From Candidatus Fermentithermobacillaceae bacterium (GTDB taxonomy: Bacteria; Bacillota; Sulfobacillia; Fermentithermobacillales; Fermentithermobacillaceae): a stretch of 64,000 nucleotides of DNA. How positions within the stretch are numbered: the first letter of the stretch is position 1; each line of letters opens with the position of its first letter. The notes beneath the pieces are model-generated. The model worked only from the letters and a program-made list of their open reading frames with translations, made no database searches and was not told where the DNA came from. The DNA lies in the NCBI GenBank assembly GCA_018052455.1, contig JAGPNE010000001.1, positions 382,008 through 446,007 on the forward strand, written 5' to 3'. The position numbers were made by a program, and so were the translations under genes. This document shows positions 1-8,925 of this stretch, in pieces.

Positions 1-1
1 T

Positions 2-3000
2 ACGTCAGGTATCCAAGACATAATGTCAATCTCCCAAGAGGGAGTTTCAATAGTTGTTTTAACATTTGACTGGAACCAAGACATGACTGAAGCACGTACT
101 GATATCACGCAAAAGATTGAGATGGTCCCACTTCCCGAAGGAACATCTAAACCCACGGTAATGAAGTTTGATCCTACCATGCTCCCTGTCATGGAGATCT
201 CGGTTACCCATAGCAAAGACACAGACCTGGCAGGGCTCACTGTTTTTACTGAGAACACTCTTAAACCGAGGATCGAAGGAATTGAGGGTGTGGCGTCTGT
301 AGATGTGTTAGGCGGAATAAAAGAACAGATCCAAGTAAGACTTGATCCATCCAAACTAAGTGCGTTTGGATTAACTCAGGACACAGTGGCCGGGATAATT
401 TCGGCATCGAACCTGAATTATCCTGTAGGCAAGGTGGACAAGGATGGGCTGCTGCTTGATGTCAGACTAGAAGGCAAGTTCAAATCCCTCGAAGACCTGG
501 AAGAACTCGTTGTCGGATATGCTCCCGCAGCTTTGCTCAACGGCGATGTTACTTCTATGGAACGCGACATGAGCGCAACCTCTAAGTTGGCTAACTTTGC
601 ACAAAGTCCTATGGTACCTCTTCGGCTAAAAGACATTGCAACGGTCGAACAGGCTTTTTCGGAAACTACATCTATAGCCAGGATCAATGGCAAGCCGAGC
701 CTCCTTCTCTCGATCAAGAAAGAAGGTAGCGCTAATACTGTAACTGTCGCCCGCAGAGTACGCGAAGAACTGGACAACCTGAAGAACCAAATCTCTGAAT
801 TTGACGCGGTGATCAGTTTTGATGAAGCCAAGTTCATTGAAGAAACTATCAATTCTGTTGCTAAGAACCTGGTCATAGGTGCAATCCTGGCAATAATCGT
901 GCTAATACTATTTCTCAAGGACTTCCGGACCACGCTCGTAATAGCTATAAGCATACCATTCTCCGTCATAGCTACGTTCGTGCTTATGTACTTTGGCGAT
1001 TTGACGCTAAACATAATGACCCTAGGTGGGCTCACCCTCGGGGTTGGAATGCTCGTTGACAACTCAATAGTTGTCATTGAGAACATCTATAGGCACATTG
1101 AGATGGGCACAGAGCCTAAAGAAGCCGCAGCTAGGGGTGCAGGAGAGGTAGCAATGGCAATTACAGCTTCGACGGTTACGACCCTGGTGGTATTTCTGCC
1201 TATAGTATTCGTCGGAGGAGTCAGTGGAATCATATTTAAGGAATTAGCGCTGACGGTGACTTTCTCCTTGCTAGCATCCCTTTTGGTCGCACTGACCGTG
1301 GTGCCGATGCTCGCATCCGTATGGTTTGTAAAGAAGAAAACACGCCCAGTCGCATACGCTTCTCAGGGCAATGGTGACCCTTCGCCCGAAGCCAAAAAAC
1401 ACCAAGGCAAGTATTTCAACATGGTCCAGTGGACGCTACACAACCGGCTAGTCGTTTTGCTGATCGTTGGAGCGCTTATTGCAGGTTCAGTATACCTGGG
1501 CTCCAAAATAGGTACTGAATTCATACCAACTGCCGATGAAGGCGGGTTTTCCATTGCAGTAAAAATGCCAGAAGGCACGCCTATTGAAAAGCTGGACAAC
1601 CTCGTCTCAGAAATTGAACAGATACTAGACAAAAATCGCTCCATAGAGACATATACGGTGTCTATAAGTGGCGGCGGTGGGAGCCTGACTTCTCTAACCA
1701 CTTCAGAAGGCGGTACTGCAGCCACTATAACGGCCATAGTCACGCAAGAGACCCTTGACAAGAAAGAAACAGTAAAAGTCATGGAAGACATTGAAAAACA
1801 GGTGGATAAGATAAGAGATGGAGCCAAAATCTCTTTCACCCCACAGTCTTCAATAGCATTGATGGCAGGAGGCATTTCAGGTTCAATTCAGGTATCAGTG
1901 ACAGGTCCAGATATAACCGAGGTTTCCAGGCTAAACGACGAAATTGTAGAGAAGATCAAGGATCTAGACGACGTAAAAGAAGTGACATCTACGCTCACAG
2001 AAAGGAAACCAGAAATCCACATTGTAATCGACAAAGACAAAGCAATTGCGTACGGTCTTACACCTGCCCAGGTAGGGACAGCTTTGTCAAGAGCGGTTAA
2101 GGGACAAACGGTCTCCAGACTGGAAAAAGGCAGCAATACATTCGATATAGTGGTCAGCTATGAGAAAGACGCAGTAGAGACAGTCGAAGATATGGAATCA
2201 CTACGCTTGTCCGGCGCTCTTGGAACCGTCGCACTCAAGGACATTGCACAAGTCATAGAGGGTGAAGGCCCAATAACCATTAATCGCCTGAACCAGCGAC
2301 TTAGCGCAAGAATAAGTGCCAAGTACTCAAATGTCACTTTGGGAGAGATGACTACAAGGATTAACGATGCGGTTTCTGAAATCGATATTCCTGATGGCTA
2401 CAAGATAAGTATGGGCGGCATGTCAGAATTGATGGAAGAAGGCTTCGATGCGCTCAAACTCGCACTCGTCCTTGCGATTATCCTCGTATATATGGTAATG
2501 GCTGCTTCATTTGAATCTCTATCTACCCCCTTTGTTATCCTATTTACAATGCCACTAGGAGCAATAGGAGTGATAGTCGCGCTCTATATTTCCGGATACG
2601 CTTTTGGAGTAACAGCCTTCATGGGAGCCATAGTGCTAGCAGGCGTGGTCGTGAATAACGGCATAGTCATGGTAGATTTCATAAACCAGGAACGTGCTGC
2701 GGGCATGCCCTTGGGCGACGCAATCTGTGACGGGGCGTCTAAGCGTCTGCGGCCTGTACTTATGACAAGCCTTACGACCATACTAGGCCTTATACCTATG
2801 GCTCTGGGACTTGGGGAAGGTGGAGAACTGGCAGCCCCCATGGCATTGAGCATAATGGGCGGACTCAGTTCAGGTACATTCTTTACTCTCTTTGTTATAC
2901 CTGTAGTGTATAGCATATTCACCGGATATAAGCCAACCAAGCGTGCACCTGCGCCGGAATATATAGAAACGTACCAAGAAAAGCACGTGGCTGAGCCGGG

Positions 3001-3172
3001 AGCGGAAGATGTTGCACAAACACATGTTACCGAGACGGAAATAGTTGCTGAACCAAGTAAGCACGAAGATACCAGTCCAAAGGTCGACTTGGACCAACAA
3101 GACCTGGAACAGCTGATAGAACTATTAACAAAACTGGCATCGTCTACTAAGAAAAAAGAGGACATCGAGTAA
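2..3172 (+). CDS. RND efflux transporter permease subunit, 5' end cut by window edge
   Basis: Inner-membrane proton-driven RND permease of the AcrB/HAE1 type, which exports drugs or other amphiphiles. The reading frame is open back to base 2 (TSGIQDIMSISQEG...), so the ATG at 23 is probably internal and the true start lies outside the window. The TM4 motif GMLVDNSIVVIENI carries the proton-relay aspartate. A second RND half follows, with the usual pattern of two hydrophobic clusters separated by two large extracytoplasmic loops. An unusual hydrophilic, acid-rich tail of about 75 residues follows the last helix. The membrane-fusion partner would be expected just upstream, outside the window. 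A strong terminator follows directly. Family is certain, substrate unknown. Confidence 0.93.
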   Translation, partial: TSGIQDIMSISQEGVSIVVLTFDWNQDMTEARTDITQKIEMVPLPEGTSKPTVMKFDPTMLPVMEISVTHSKDTDLAGLTVFTENTLKPRIEGIEGVASVDVLGGIKEQIQVRLDPSKLSAFGLTQDTVAGIISASNLNYPVGKVDKDGLLLDVRLEGKFKSLEDLEELVVGYAPAALLNGDVTSMERDMSATSKLANFAQSPMVPLRLKDIATVEQAFSETTSIARINGKPSLLLSIKKEGSANTVTVARRVREELDNLKNQISEFDAVISFDEAKFIEETINSVAKNLVIGAILAIIVLILFLKDFRTTLVIAISIPFSVIATFVLMYFGDLTLNIMTLGGLTLGVGMLVDNSIVVIENIYRHIEMGTEPKEAAARGAGEVAMAITASTVTTLVVFLPIVFVGGVSGIIFKELALTVTFSLLASLLVALTVVPMLASVWFVKKKTRPVAYASQGNGDPSPEAKKHQGKYFNMVQWTLHNRLVVLLIVGALIAGSVYLGSKIGTEFIPTADEGGFSIAVKMPEGTPIEKLDNLVSEIEQILDKNRSIETYTVSISGGGGSLTSLTTSEGGTAATITAIVTQETLDKKETVKVMEDIEKQVDKIRDGAKISFTPQSSIALMAGGISGSIQVSVTGPDITEVSRLNDEIVEKIKDLDDVKEVTSTLTERKPEIHIVIDKDKAIAYGLTPAQVGTALSRAVKGQTVSRLEKGSNTFDIVVSYEKDAVETVEDMESLRLSGALGTVALKDIAQVIEGEGPITINRLNQRLSARISAKYSNVTLGEMTTRINDAVSEIDIPDGYKISMGGMSELMEEGFDALKLALVLAIILVYMVMAASFESLSTPFVILFTMPLGAIGVIVALYISGYAFGVTAFMGAIVLAGVVVNNGIVMVDFINQERAAGMPLGDAICDGASKRLRPVLMTSLTTILGLIPMALGLGEGGELAAPMALSIMGGLSSGTFFTLFVIPVVYSIFTGYKPTKRAPAPEYIETYQEKHVAEPGAEDVAQTHVTETEIVAEPSKHEDTSPKVDLDQQDLEQLIELLTKLASSTKKKEDIE

Positions 3173-3185
3173 CAAGGCAATACAG

Positions 3186-3223
3186 AAAGGCTGGGTTGCA
3201 CTTGCCACCCAGCCTTTCTTTTT
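3186..3223 (+). terminator. Rho-independent terminator after the RND gene
   Basis: An 11-bp perfect stem (3186-3196 with 3207-3217) with a 10-nt loop is followed by TCTTTTTC. It lies 13 bases after the RND stop codon and faces the convergent ferritin-like gene. Confidence 0.9.
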
Positions 3224-3262
3224 CGTTAACTATGTGCCCGGGATAAAATACGCACACTAAGC

Positions 3263-3781
3263 CTATATGTTCATCCAATTCCAGCGCTTGCTTTCTTCAA
3301 CATCAAACCACATCCCGCTCTTGGTAAGATACGCTAAAACATTTGCTAAGGAGGTCACGTGCTCATATTCTTCTTTGCGTAGTATGTCGAAGTACTCTTT
3401 CTCGTTAGGGTCAGTAGATCGCTTGAAAAGGTCATTGTACATCTTGTAACTTTCTTGTTCTAGGTCCAAAGCCGCTTTCAGAGCATCTATATACGGTTCG
3501 CCTTCCTGATGTACTGAAACCTCACCAATCTTCTCAAACACGTCTTTTACACGTTCTTCAATCGGCGGGAGTTCCTCGGCAGAGAACTGTATCTCTCCTG
3601 TGTCCTCGAGGGATCTTAGAAGGTCACGAAACTTTTCCGCATGAGTTCTTTCATCCGAAGCCAGTTCTTCGAACAGGCCCTTAACCAACGGGTTCTTGGC
3701 CTTCTCCGCCTCTGTGGCGTAAATCTCGCACCCCTTTTCTTCCATGTGCACCGCTCTTAGCAATACTTCTCGCACTGGCAC
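3263..3781 (-). CDS. Ferritin-like / rubrerythrin-type diiron protein
   Basis: Small soluble four-helix diiron protein of the rubrerythrin/ferritin-like superfamily, 172 aa, probably acting in peroxide or iron handling in an anaerobe. Two repeated helix pairs carry ligand-like motifs: an early Glu in MEEKGCEIY with DERTHAE, and a later Glu in LEQESYKMY with EEYEH. No C-terminal rubredoxin domain is present, so it is not a classical rubrerythrin. Start: a GTG at 3790 touches the Shine-Dalgarno, while the GTG at 3781 sits about 8 bases after AGGGGAGG, so 3781 is preferred. Exact substrate unknown. Confidence 0.8.
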   Translation of the reverse strand: MPVREVLLRAVHMEEKGCEIYATEAEKAKNPLVKGLFEELASDERTHAEKFRDLLRSLEDTGEIQFSAEELPPIEERVKDVFEKIGEVSVHQEGEPYIDALKAALDLEQESYKMYNDLFKRSTDPNEKEYFDILRKEEYEHVTSLANVLAYLTKSGMWFDVEESKRWNWMNI

Positions 3782-3964
3782 AAAACACACCTCCCCTTTG
3801 ATTGGTAACTTTAAGCATCATACTCTGCGCTTTCACCACTAAGCGTATATCAAATTCGCTTCAAATCCAACTGCTAGAGAACTTGGTTGTATCGTAATGC
3901 ACTCGGGAAGAAGAAGGAAAAACACTGCAGCGCGGAATATACCTCATCTAAGGAGCGTGATAAT

Positions 3965-5950
3965 ATGAGCGATATCCCGTTGCTAGAAGAATTTCTAAGC
4001 ATCAAGTACCTCGAAAAATGGGAATGGAGCCCAGACGGCAGGTTTATAGCTTTGATATGGGACGATGGCGGAATAGATGATCTTTGGCTAGTAGCCCCCG
4101 GAGTCTCTCTCCCCCAAAAAGTAACCTACGCTAGAAAAGGAGTATCTGATCTCGCATGGATACCCGGAACTTCCGACCTGTTTTTTGTTATGGACGACTC
4201 TATATACAAGATGTGCGCCTCACCTGTCGGCGATCCTCAGCTGATTTATAGAGCTACAGATAAGATCGCAGGTATATCGTGTTCTCCAGATGGAAGTGCC
4301 CTAGCGTTTGGGCTAGAAGGGAAAATCCATCTATATTCCATAAACTCACTAGGCATTGAGCAGTTGGAGATGCCCGGCACGTTAAGCCAGACTAGCAACC
4401 TAGGAATCGTGGCTTGGTCACCCTCAGGAACAAAGTTTGCATTCTCGTTCAAAGACGCTGACTCATATCATCAAATAGGAGTTATGAGAAAAGACGGCAC
4501 CCTTATGTGGACATCCCATTACGAAGCGTCTTCGCGAGATTTCTCATGGTTCGACGATGAAATCTTGTATTTTGCCAAACCCCAAGACTACGGCAGATCT
4601 GCAGATCTCATGTTACTCGACGTTTCTAAGGATGCCACCCATCTCAAGATGATCATGCACCTCAGGGGTTCAGGTAAGGGACCTTTACTTTCCACAAACT
4701 GCATACCGTCACCTGATGGAACAAAAGCTCTTTTCCTGTTAGAAGAAACGGGCTTCGCGCACTATTACGTATTCCACAAGGACGACTCCAAGCTAGAACA
4801 AGTAACCTTCGGAGAATGTGAAGATTTTGCCCATGCCGATGACTACGCAGTTTGGTCCTGGGATTCTTCAAGTTTTGTCTATTCTTCCAACAGACGATCT
4901 GCAGGAGAAAGACAGCTTTACGAACATCGCCTGGATACCGCAGAAGACGTGGAGATAATAGGACTACCTGGAACTAACTCCAAAGTGAAACTTTCCGCAA
5001 CTGGCCAGATGGCATTTGTGCATTGTGATGCTTACAGAAACATGGATCTCTGGGTCTGTGATCCAAACGGAGGTAACCCTACACAAGTCACATTTTCTAT
5101 GCCCAACACCCTCACCGAAGACCGCCAGTTCGCACCCGAGGAAGTGTCTTTTCGCAGCGCAGGTGGGTTGACTATACACGGATATCTTATGAAACCCAGT
5201 AATATTCCGCAAGGAACCCAAATACCGGCCTTAGTTTGGGTACACGGTGGCCCTTTCAGGCAGATGCGACCAGGTTGGAATCCCTTACACAGTTATGCTC
5301 TTTTCCATGCCTTGAACCAGTATTTCGTCCATAGAGGATATGCAGTTTTGTCGGTGAACTTCCGCGGCGGAATAGGATACGGGCGAGATTTCCGCGAAGC
5401 TCTTTACTGCAAGATGGGAGTAGATGACGTGGCAGATGTAGTGAGCGCAGGGAGATTTCTGAAGTCCCTTTCCTACGTCAATCCCAACAAAGTTGCCGTG
5501 TGGGGGCTCAGCTATGGAGGCTACATGACCTTGCACAGCCTGACACAATACCCTGGCGAATTCAGAGCAGGCGTAAACATTGCCGGTATTTGGGACTTTG
5601 CCCAGTACGCTAGATGGGCCCAGAAGCGATACGGAAAAGGCATGGAGTTCTTCGAGGCGTTCTTGGAGGGAGAACCCGAGGATTCACCTCAATTGTACGC
5701 ACAAGCATCTCCCGTCACTTTTGCAGATAATCTCGAGGACCCGCTTATGAGTCTTCACGGCACCAAAGACGGAAACGTCGATTTTGCACAGCTCGATAGA
5801 ATAATAAAGGACTGCTTGGAACGTAGGAAACCTCACGAAGCCATATATTACCCTGACGAAGTACATGTTTTCCGCCATAGAAACACATGGTTGGATGCAG
5901 TTCCAAAAATCGAGGCGTTTCTGGCCAAACATATCTCGCCATCAGACTGA
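3965..5950 (+). CDS. S9 family serine peptidase (prolyl oligopeptidase / acylaminoacyl-peptidase type)
   Basis: Cytoplasmic serine peptidase of 661 aa. The N-terminal two thirds is a beta-propeller with repeated SPDG/SPSG blades; the C-terminal third is an alpha/beta hydrolase. The triad is visible: nucleophile Ser516 in GLSYGG, Asp602 in HGTKDGNVD and His634 in DEVHVFRH, with an oxyanion-type WVHGGP upstream. No signal peptide. The frame is open upstream, but AAGGAG lies 9 bases before the ATG at 3965, whereas nothing supports the earlier ATG at 3887. It stands alone between divergent and convergent neighbours. It would trim short peptides brought in by the importer encoded further along. 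Confidence 0.92.
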   Translation: MSDIPLLEEFLSIKYLEKWEWSPDGRFIALIWDDGGIDDLWLVAPGVSLPQKVTYARKGVSDLAWIPGTSDLFFVMDDSIYKMCASPVGDPQLIYRATDKIAGISCSPDGSALAFGLEGKIHLYSINSLGIEQLEMPGTLSQTSNLGIVAWSPSGTKFAFSFKDADSYHQIGVMRKDGTLMWTSHYEASSRDFSWFDDEILYFAKPQDYGRSADLMLLDVSKDATHLKMIMHLRGSGKGPLLSTNCIPSPDGTKALFLLEETGFAHYYVFHKDDSKLEQVTFGECEDFAHADDYAVWSWDSSSFVYSSNRRSAGERQLYEHRLDTAEDVEIIGLPGTNSKVKLSATGQMAFVHCDAYRNMDLWVCDPNGGNPTQVTFSMPNTLTEDRQFAPEEVSFRSAGGLTIHGYLMKPSNIPQGTQIPALVWVHGGPFRQMRPGWNPLHSYALFHALNQYFVHRGYAVLSVNFRGGIGYGRDFREALYCKMGVDDVADVVSAGRFLKSLSYVNPNKVAVWGLSYGGYMTLHSLTQYPGEFRAGVNIAGIWDFAQYARWAQKRYGKGMEFFEAFLEGEPEDSPQLYAQASPVTFADNLEDPLMSLHGTKDGNVDFAQLDRIIKDCLERRKPHEAIYYPDEVHVFRHRNTWLDAVPKIEAFLAKHISPSD

Positions 5951-5976
5951 TGTGTCTTTGGAAATGCCGTCATAAT

Positions 5977-7416
5977 CTAAGAAGCGTATATACGACATTC
6001 TGGGAACTTCTTGAACATGAGGTAACATACTAAGGCCTCTGCTCCGCTTCCTGCAGCCATGGCCAAAGTACCGATCGGCCCCCCCAGACCAGGAAATAAT
6101 CTCACCATCACCATTGCCATAGCGGCGGTAACAGCTACATTAGCGCACTTCGCAACGGTGACCCAAAAGGTATGTCGCTTCATGATGAGCATTCCACCGT
6201 AAAACTCGGCAAAACAAGCCGCAAGCGGCATAAGAGATACAAATGCTAAGGTTTTAAGGGTCTCAGGCAAGGTGTCCGAAGGAGCGCCGATTAGCGTTCC
6301 AAAGACCCAGTTGCCTAGAATCGGCAGACTGCTTAGAAGCAAACACACCAGACCTATTATCCCAAGGGCTGTTGAAAAACGTTTGGCCTGCTTGAAAGAC
6401 GCCTGGCCTTTTACGAAGATCACGACAAGATGATATATGTTGTAAGTAAGAGCAGTGAAAATGAACGAATAACTCAATGCCACTTGATACCCTGCAATTG
6501 AAATATCAGGGTTCACAGTCCGAGATAGAGCCGCCGCAATAATAGGCCGTCCCAAAGTCTGAACTACTGAAGCAAACACAAGTGGCAGAGCAAAGCGAAA
6601 TATGTCGGCATGGCTCACCAGTGGCTCATTGGAGTCTTCATCATCTAGAGGCGGAATGAGTTTTTTGGAAACAAGCAGAGCCAAAATCGCTTCCGTGCAT
6701 AATCCAAGCATCAATATGGAAGCACCTACCGGGCCGGTAGGCCAAATTGCAGGAAGAAAAGCAGCAGCCACAAACATGAAAAGTACACGTATGAGCATGT
6801 TTATGGTCATATAATGGGTTCTTTTCTTTATCACAATAGGGGTCTGAAATACAGAGCGCAAGGCAGAAGATATGGGCCAAAGTACAAACACCTTCAAAGA
6901 ATCCAACGCCATAGAGTAAATCTCTTCTGAAACACCGAGAAGATCTATAAAGACACGTCGGGAAAGTGGTGTCCATGTAACTAGCGACTGCACTAGCACC
7001 AAAACGCCAAGTATTGTTAAGGTTACCTGTGTGACTTTACGAAAGGATCTCTTCCCAGTTGTAAACGTAAGACAAATGCGCTGCATTGCGTAACAAGGAG
7101 ACTCAAATACCTGACCCACGCTATATGAAACAGAGTACGCAGCCAAGGCGATAGTAGGATACATGGTTCTGGCTATTGCACCTGATACTACAGAGTGCGT
7201 CACCATCATCAATACAGAAGTTGCCGCTAGAGGCAAGTAGAACTTTAGGAGATCAAACAACGAATAACTCAGGGAATGGTCGTAGCCTGAGCTTGGATGC
7301 TCTGCCTGCGCAGCCGCAGGAGCGTCACTATTTCCTGTCACCCCCGAACTGCTACCCACATCGTCTGTCTTTTCCACCCGCGATTCCCTTCCCCCGTACA
7401 AAGACTCTTGAACCAT
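5977..7416 (-). CDS. MATE-like polytopic membrane protein
   Basis: Integral membrane protein of about 480 aa with roughly 12 hydrophobic segments in two similar halves after a hydrophilic N-terminus of about 50 residues. The pattern (LPLAATSVLMM near the start of each half, Pro and Gly in the helices) resembles the MATE/MOP flippase superfamily, but I see no diagnostic residue that fixes the family. It would act as a cation-coupled exporter or flippase. The ATG at 7416 has no clear Shine-Dalgarno. A GTG at 7377 follows GGGGGAAGGGAA and may be the real start, which would shorten the tail by 13 residues. Confidence 0.6.
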   Translation of the reverse strand: MVQESLYGGRESRVEKTDDVGSSSGVTGNSDAPAAAQAEHPSSGYDHSLSYSLFDLLKFYLPLAATSVLMMVTHSVVSGAIARTMYPTIALAAYSVSYSVGQVFESPCYAMQRICLTFTTGKRSFRKVTQVTLTILGVLVLVQSLVTWTPLSRRVFIDLLGVSEEIYSMALDSLKVFVLWPISSALRSVFQTPIVIKKRTHYMTINMLIRVLFMFVAAAFLPAIWPTGPVGASILMLGLCTEAILALLVSKKLIPPLDDEDSNEPLVSHADIFRFALPLVFASVVQTLGRPIIAAALSRTVNPDISIAGYQVALSYSFIFTALTYNIYHLVVIFVKGQASFKQAKRFSTALGIIGLVCLLLSSLPILGNWVFGTLIGAPSDTLPETLKTLAFVSLMPLAACFAEFYGGMLIMKRHTFWVTVAKCANVAVTAAMAMVMVRLFPGLGGPIGTLAMAAGSGAEALVCYLMFKKFPECRIYAS

Positions 7417-7508
7417 ATTATCACTAAAGAAACAAAGGCAAAACCAGTTAAATGCTCCCGCCTCTCGACTTATTGGTTACAGACAAGTTTGAACGCCTGT
7501 CAAAATCT

Positions 7509-7549
7509 AGGAGGCGTACCCTCAGACTGATCCCGAAAGTGCGCCTCCT
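7509..7549 (-). terminator. Hairpin downstream of tldE
   Basis: Arms 7509-7519 and 7539-7549 (AGGAGGCGTAC / GTGCGCCTCCT) pair at 10 of 11 positions around a 19-nt loop, 25 bases beyond the tldE stop codon. The T-run is poor, so this may be an mRNA 3'-end hairpin rather than an efficient terminator. Confidence 0.35.
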
Positions 7550-7573
7550 CATGAGTCGCTTTGCGCGGCGACT

Positions 7574-8923
7574 TTAGAACTCGGTTGTGCCTGTAAAAGC
7601 AAAAGCTGGCACGCGAATCGCTGGGACAACCGCTCTTCCTGTCCTAACCATATCTCGACCCACCATATCTATGCTACCGAAAACCCTGAGAGCGCTCTCG
7701 GTAAATCTCATGTTCTTGACAGGTCTCACAATTTCCCCATCTTCGATTAGAAATGTTCCATCTCGAGTCATACCTGTTATCAACATCTTCATGGGATGAG
7801 CCAGATTGGTGTAGTGGAATCGCGTTACCAGAATCCCTCGGCGAGTGCTCTTGATCATGTCATCCAGTGAGCTTTCGCCTCCAGCCATAAAGAGATTTGC
7901 AGGCATAGGCCCCCATCCGCCAAACCCGCCGTGACCAGTTGATTTTCTTCCCTCTTTTTTGGCGTTTTTGAAGTCGTACACCAATTCCTTTGCGATGCCA
8001 TGGTCAACCATCGTTACCTTTGATTTGGGTACGCCTTCTAAGTCGAAGGGCATCGGGAACCCTCGTGTGTCTAGGCCATCATCCCACATGGTAAACAAAT
8101 CGCTGAAAAGTTTCTGGCCAAGTTTGCCCGCCAAGAAGCTTCTTCCCTCTCTTACGGCCTGCGCAGAGAATCCCATCGCTGCAAGATACCCAAGCATATC
8201 TGCAACGGCGAGAGGCTCTAGGATAACTTCGTACTCGCCAGGTTCTACTGCAACAGGGTTTTCTCCCATAGCACACTTTTCGGCAGCTACTCGTCCCAAT
8301 TCAGAAACTGAAATATCGTCCACATCTATGGCCCTGCCCTGTGCATATCCTGAACTGGTCTCTGATGTAACTACTGTGTTCAAAGAGGCTGAGGTAGAAG
8401 CATGGTATGCGCAGACACCCAGTGAATTGGCCACGCATAGTTCTCTGCCGCCCGTAGAAAAAGCGCCTGCAGCTTTGAAGCCCCTCTGGTCAGCTTGATC
8501 GGCGATCTCCTTAACGGCTCTCGCCCGTTCAATTGCCGAAAAGTTGTACGTTCTACTCGAAAAAGTGTCTATTTCCTGAATCGGCTCTGGCTCAGGTATG
8601 CCTTCGAAATCCTCATTTGGTTTCTGCAGTTTAGCTATCTCCGCAGCTGCTCGCACAACTTCCCTCAAGGAATCTTCATCTAGCGAATTTGTTGATGCCA
8701 CACCGATTTTCTTCCCGAAAATGACCTTCACAGAAATGTTGTGGTCTACTTCAGCCACGTTCTGGTGGATATAGTTTTCCGTAAATCTAGTCAGACGAGA
8801 TGCCCCACTGGTCACAAGTACCTGGGTTAGATCGCCAGGAGATTGCCTAATAACATCCGCTGCAATCTCAAACACTCTTTCCTTGCCAAACAGGGATTGT
8901 CTGGAATCTCTGTCTTTCGACAT
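7574..8923 (-). CDS. tldE: TldE/PmbA family metalloprotease-like protein
   Basis: The non-catalytic partner of the TldD/TldE modified-peptide protease, about 450 aa. In other bacteria the heterodimer degrades unfolded, cyclised or leader peptides. The protein has the TldE-type fold signature (N-terminal YADVFLT-like strand region, central PFDLEGVPKSKVTMVDHGIA, C-terminal ITGMTRDGTFLIEDGEI) and lacks the HExxxH zinc motif found in its neighbour TldD. The ATG at 8935 overlaps the tldD stop but has almost no spacing from GGAG. The ATG at 8923, 5 bases after GGAAG, fits better and lies 2 bases beyond the tldD stop. The pair is translationally coupled. Confidence 0.9.
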   Translation of the reverse strand: MSKDRDSRQSLFGKERVFEIAADVIRQSPGDLTQVLVTSGASRLTRFTENYIHQNVAEVDHNISVKVIFGKKIGVASTNSLDEDSLREVVRAAAEIAKLQKPNEDFEGIPEPEPIQEIDTFSSRTYNFSAIERARAVKEIADQADQRGFKAAGAFSTGGRELCVANSLGVCAYHASTSASLNTVVTSETSSGYAQGRAIDVDDISVSELGRVAAEKCAMGENPVAVEPGEYEVILEPLAVADMLGYLAAMGFSAQAVREGRSFLAGKLGQKLFSDLFTMWDDGLDTRGFPMPFDLEGVPKSKVTMVDHGIAKELVYDFKNAKKEGRKSTGHGGFGGWGPMPANLFMAGGESSLDDMIKSTRRGILVTRFHYTNLAHPMKMLITGMTRDGTFLIEDGEIVRPVKNMRFTESALRVFGSIDMVGRDMVRTGRAVVPAIRVPAFAFTGTTEF

Positions 8924-8925
8924 AT

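Noticed and set aside
418..1086. Open frame of 222 codons antisense to the RND gene
   Set aside because: It is a Ser-rich shadow of a well-conserved membrane protein gene.
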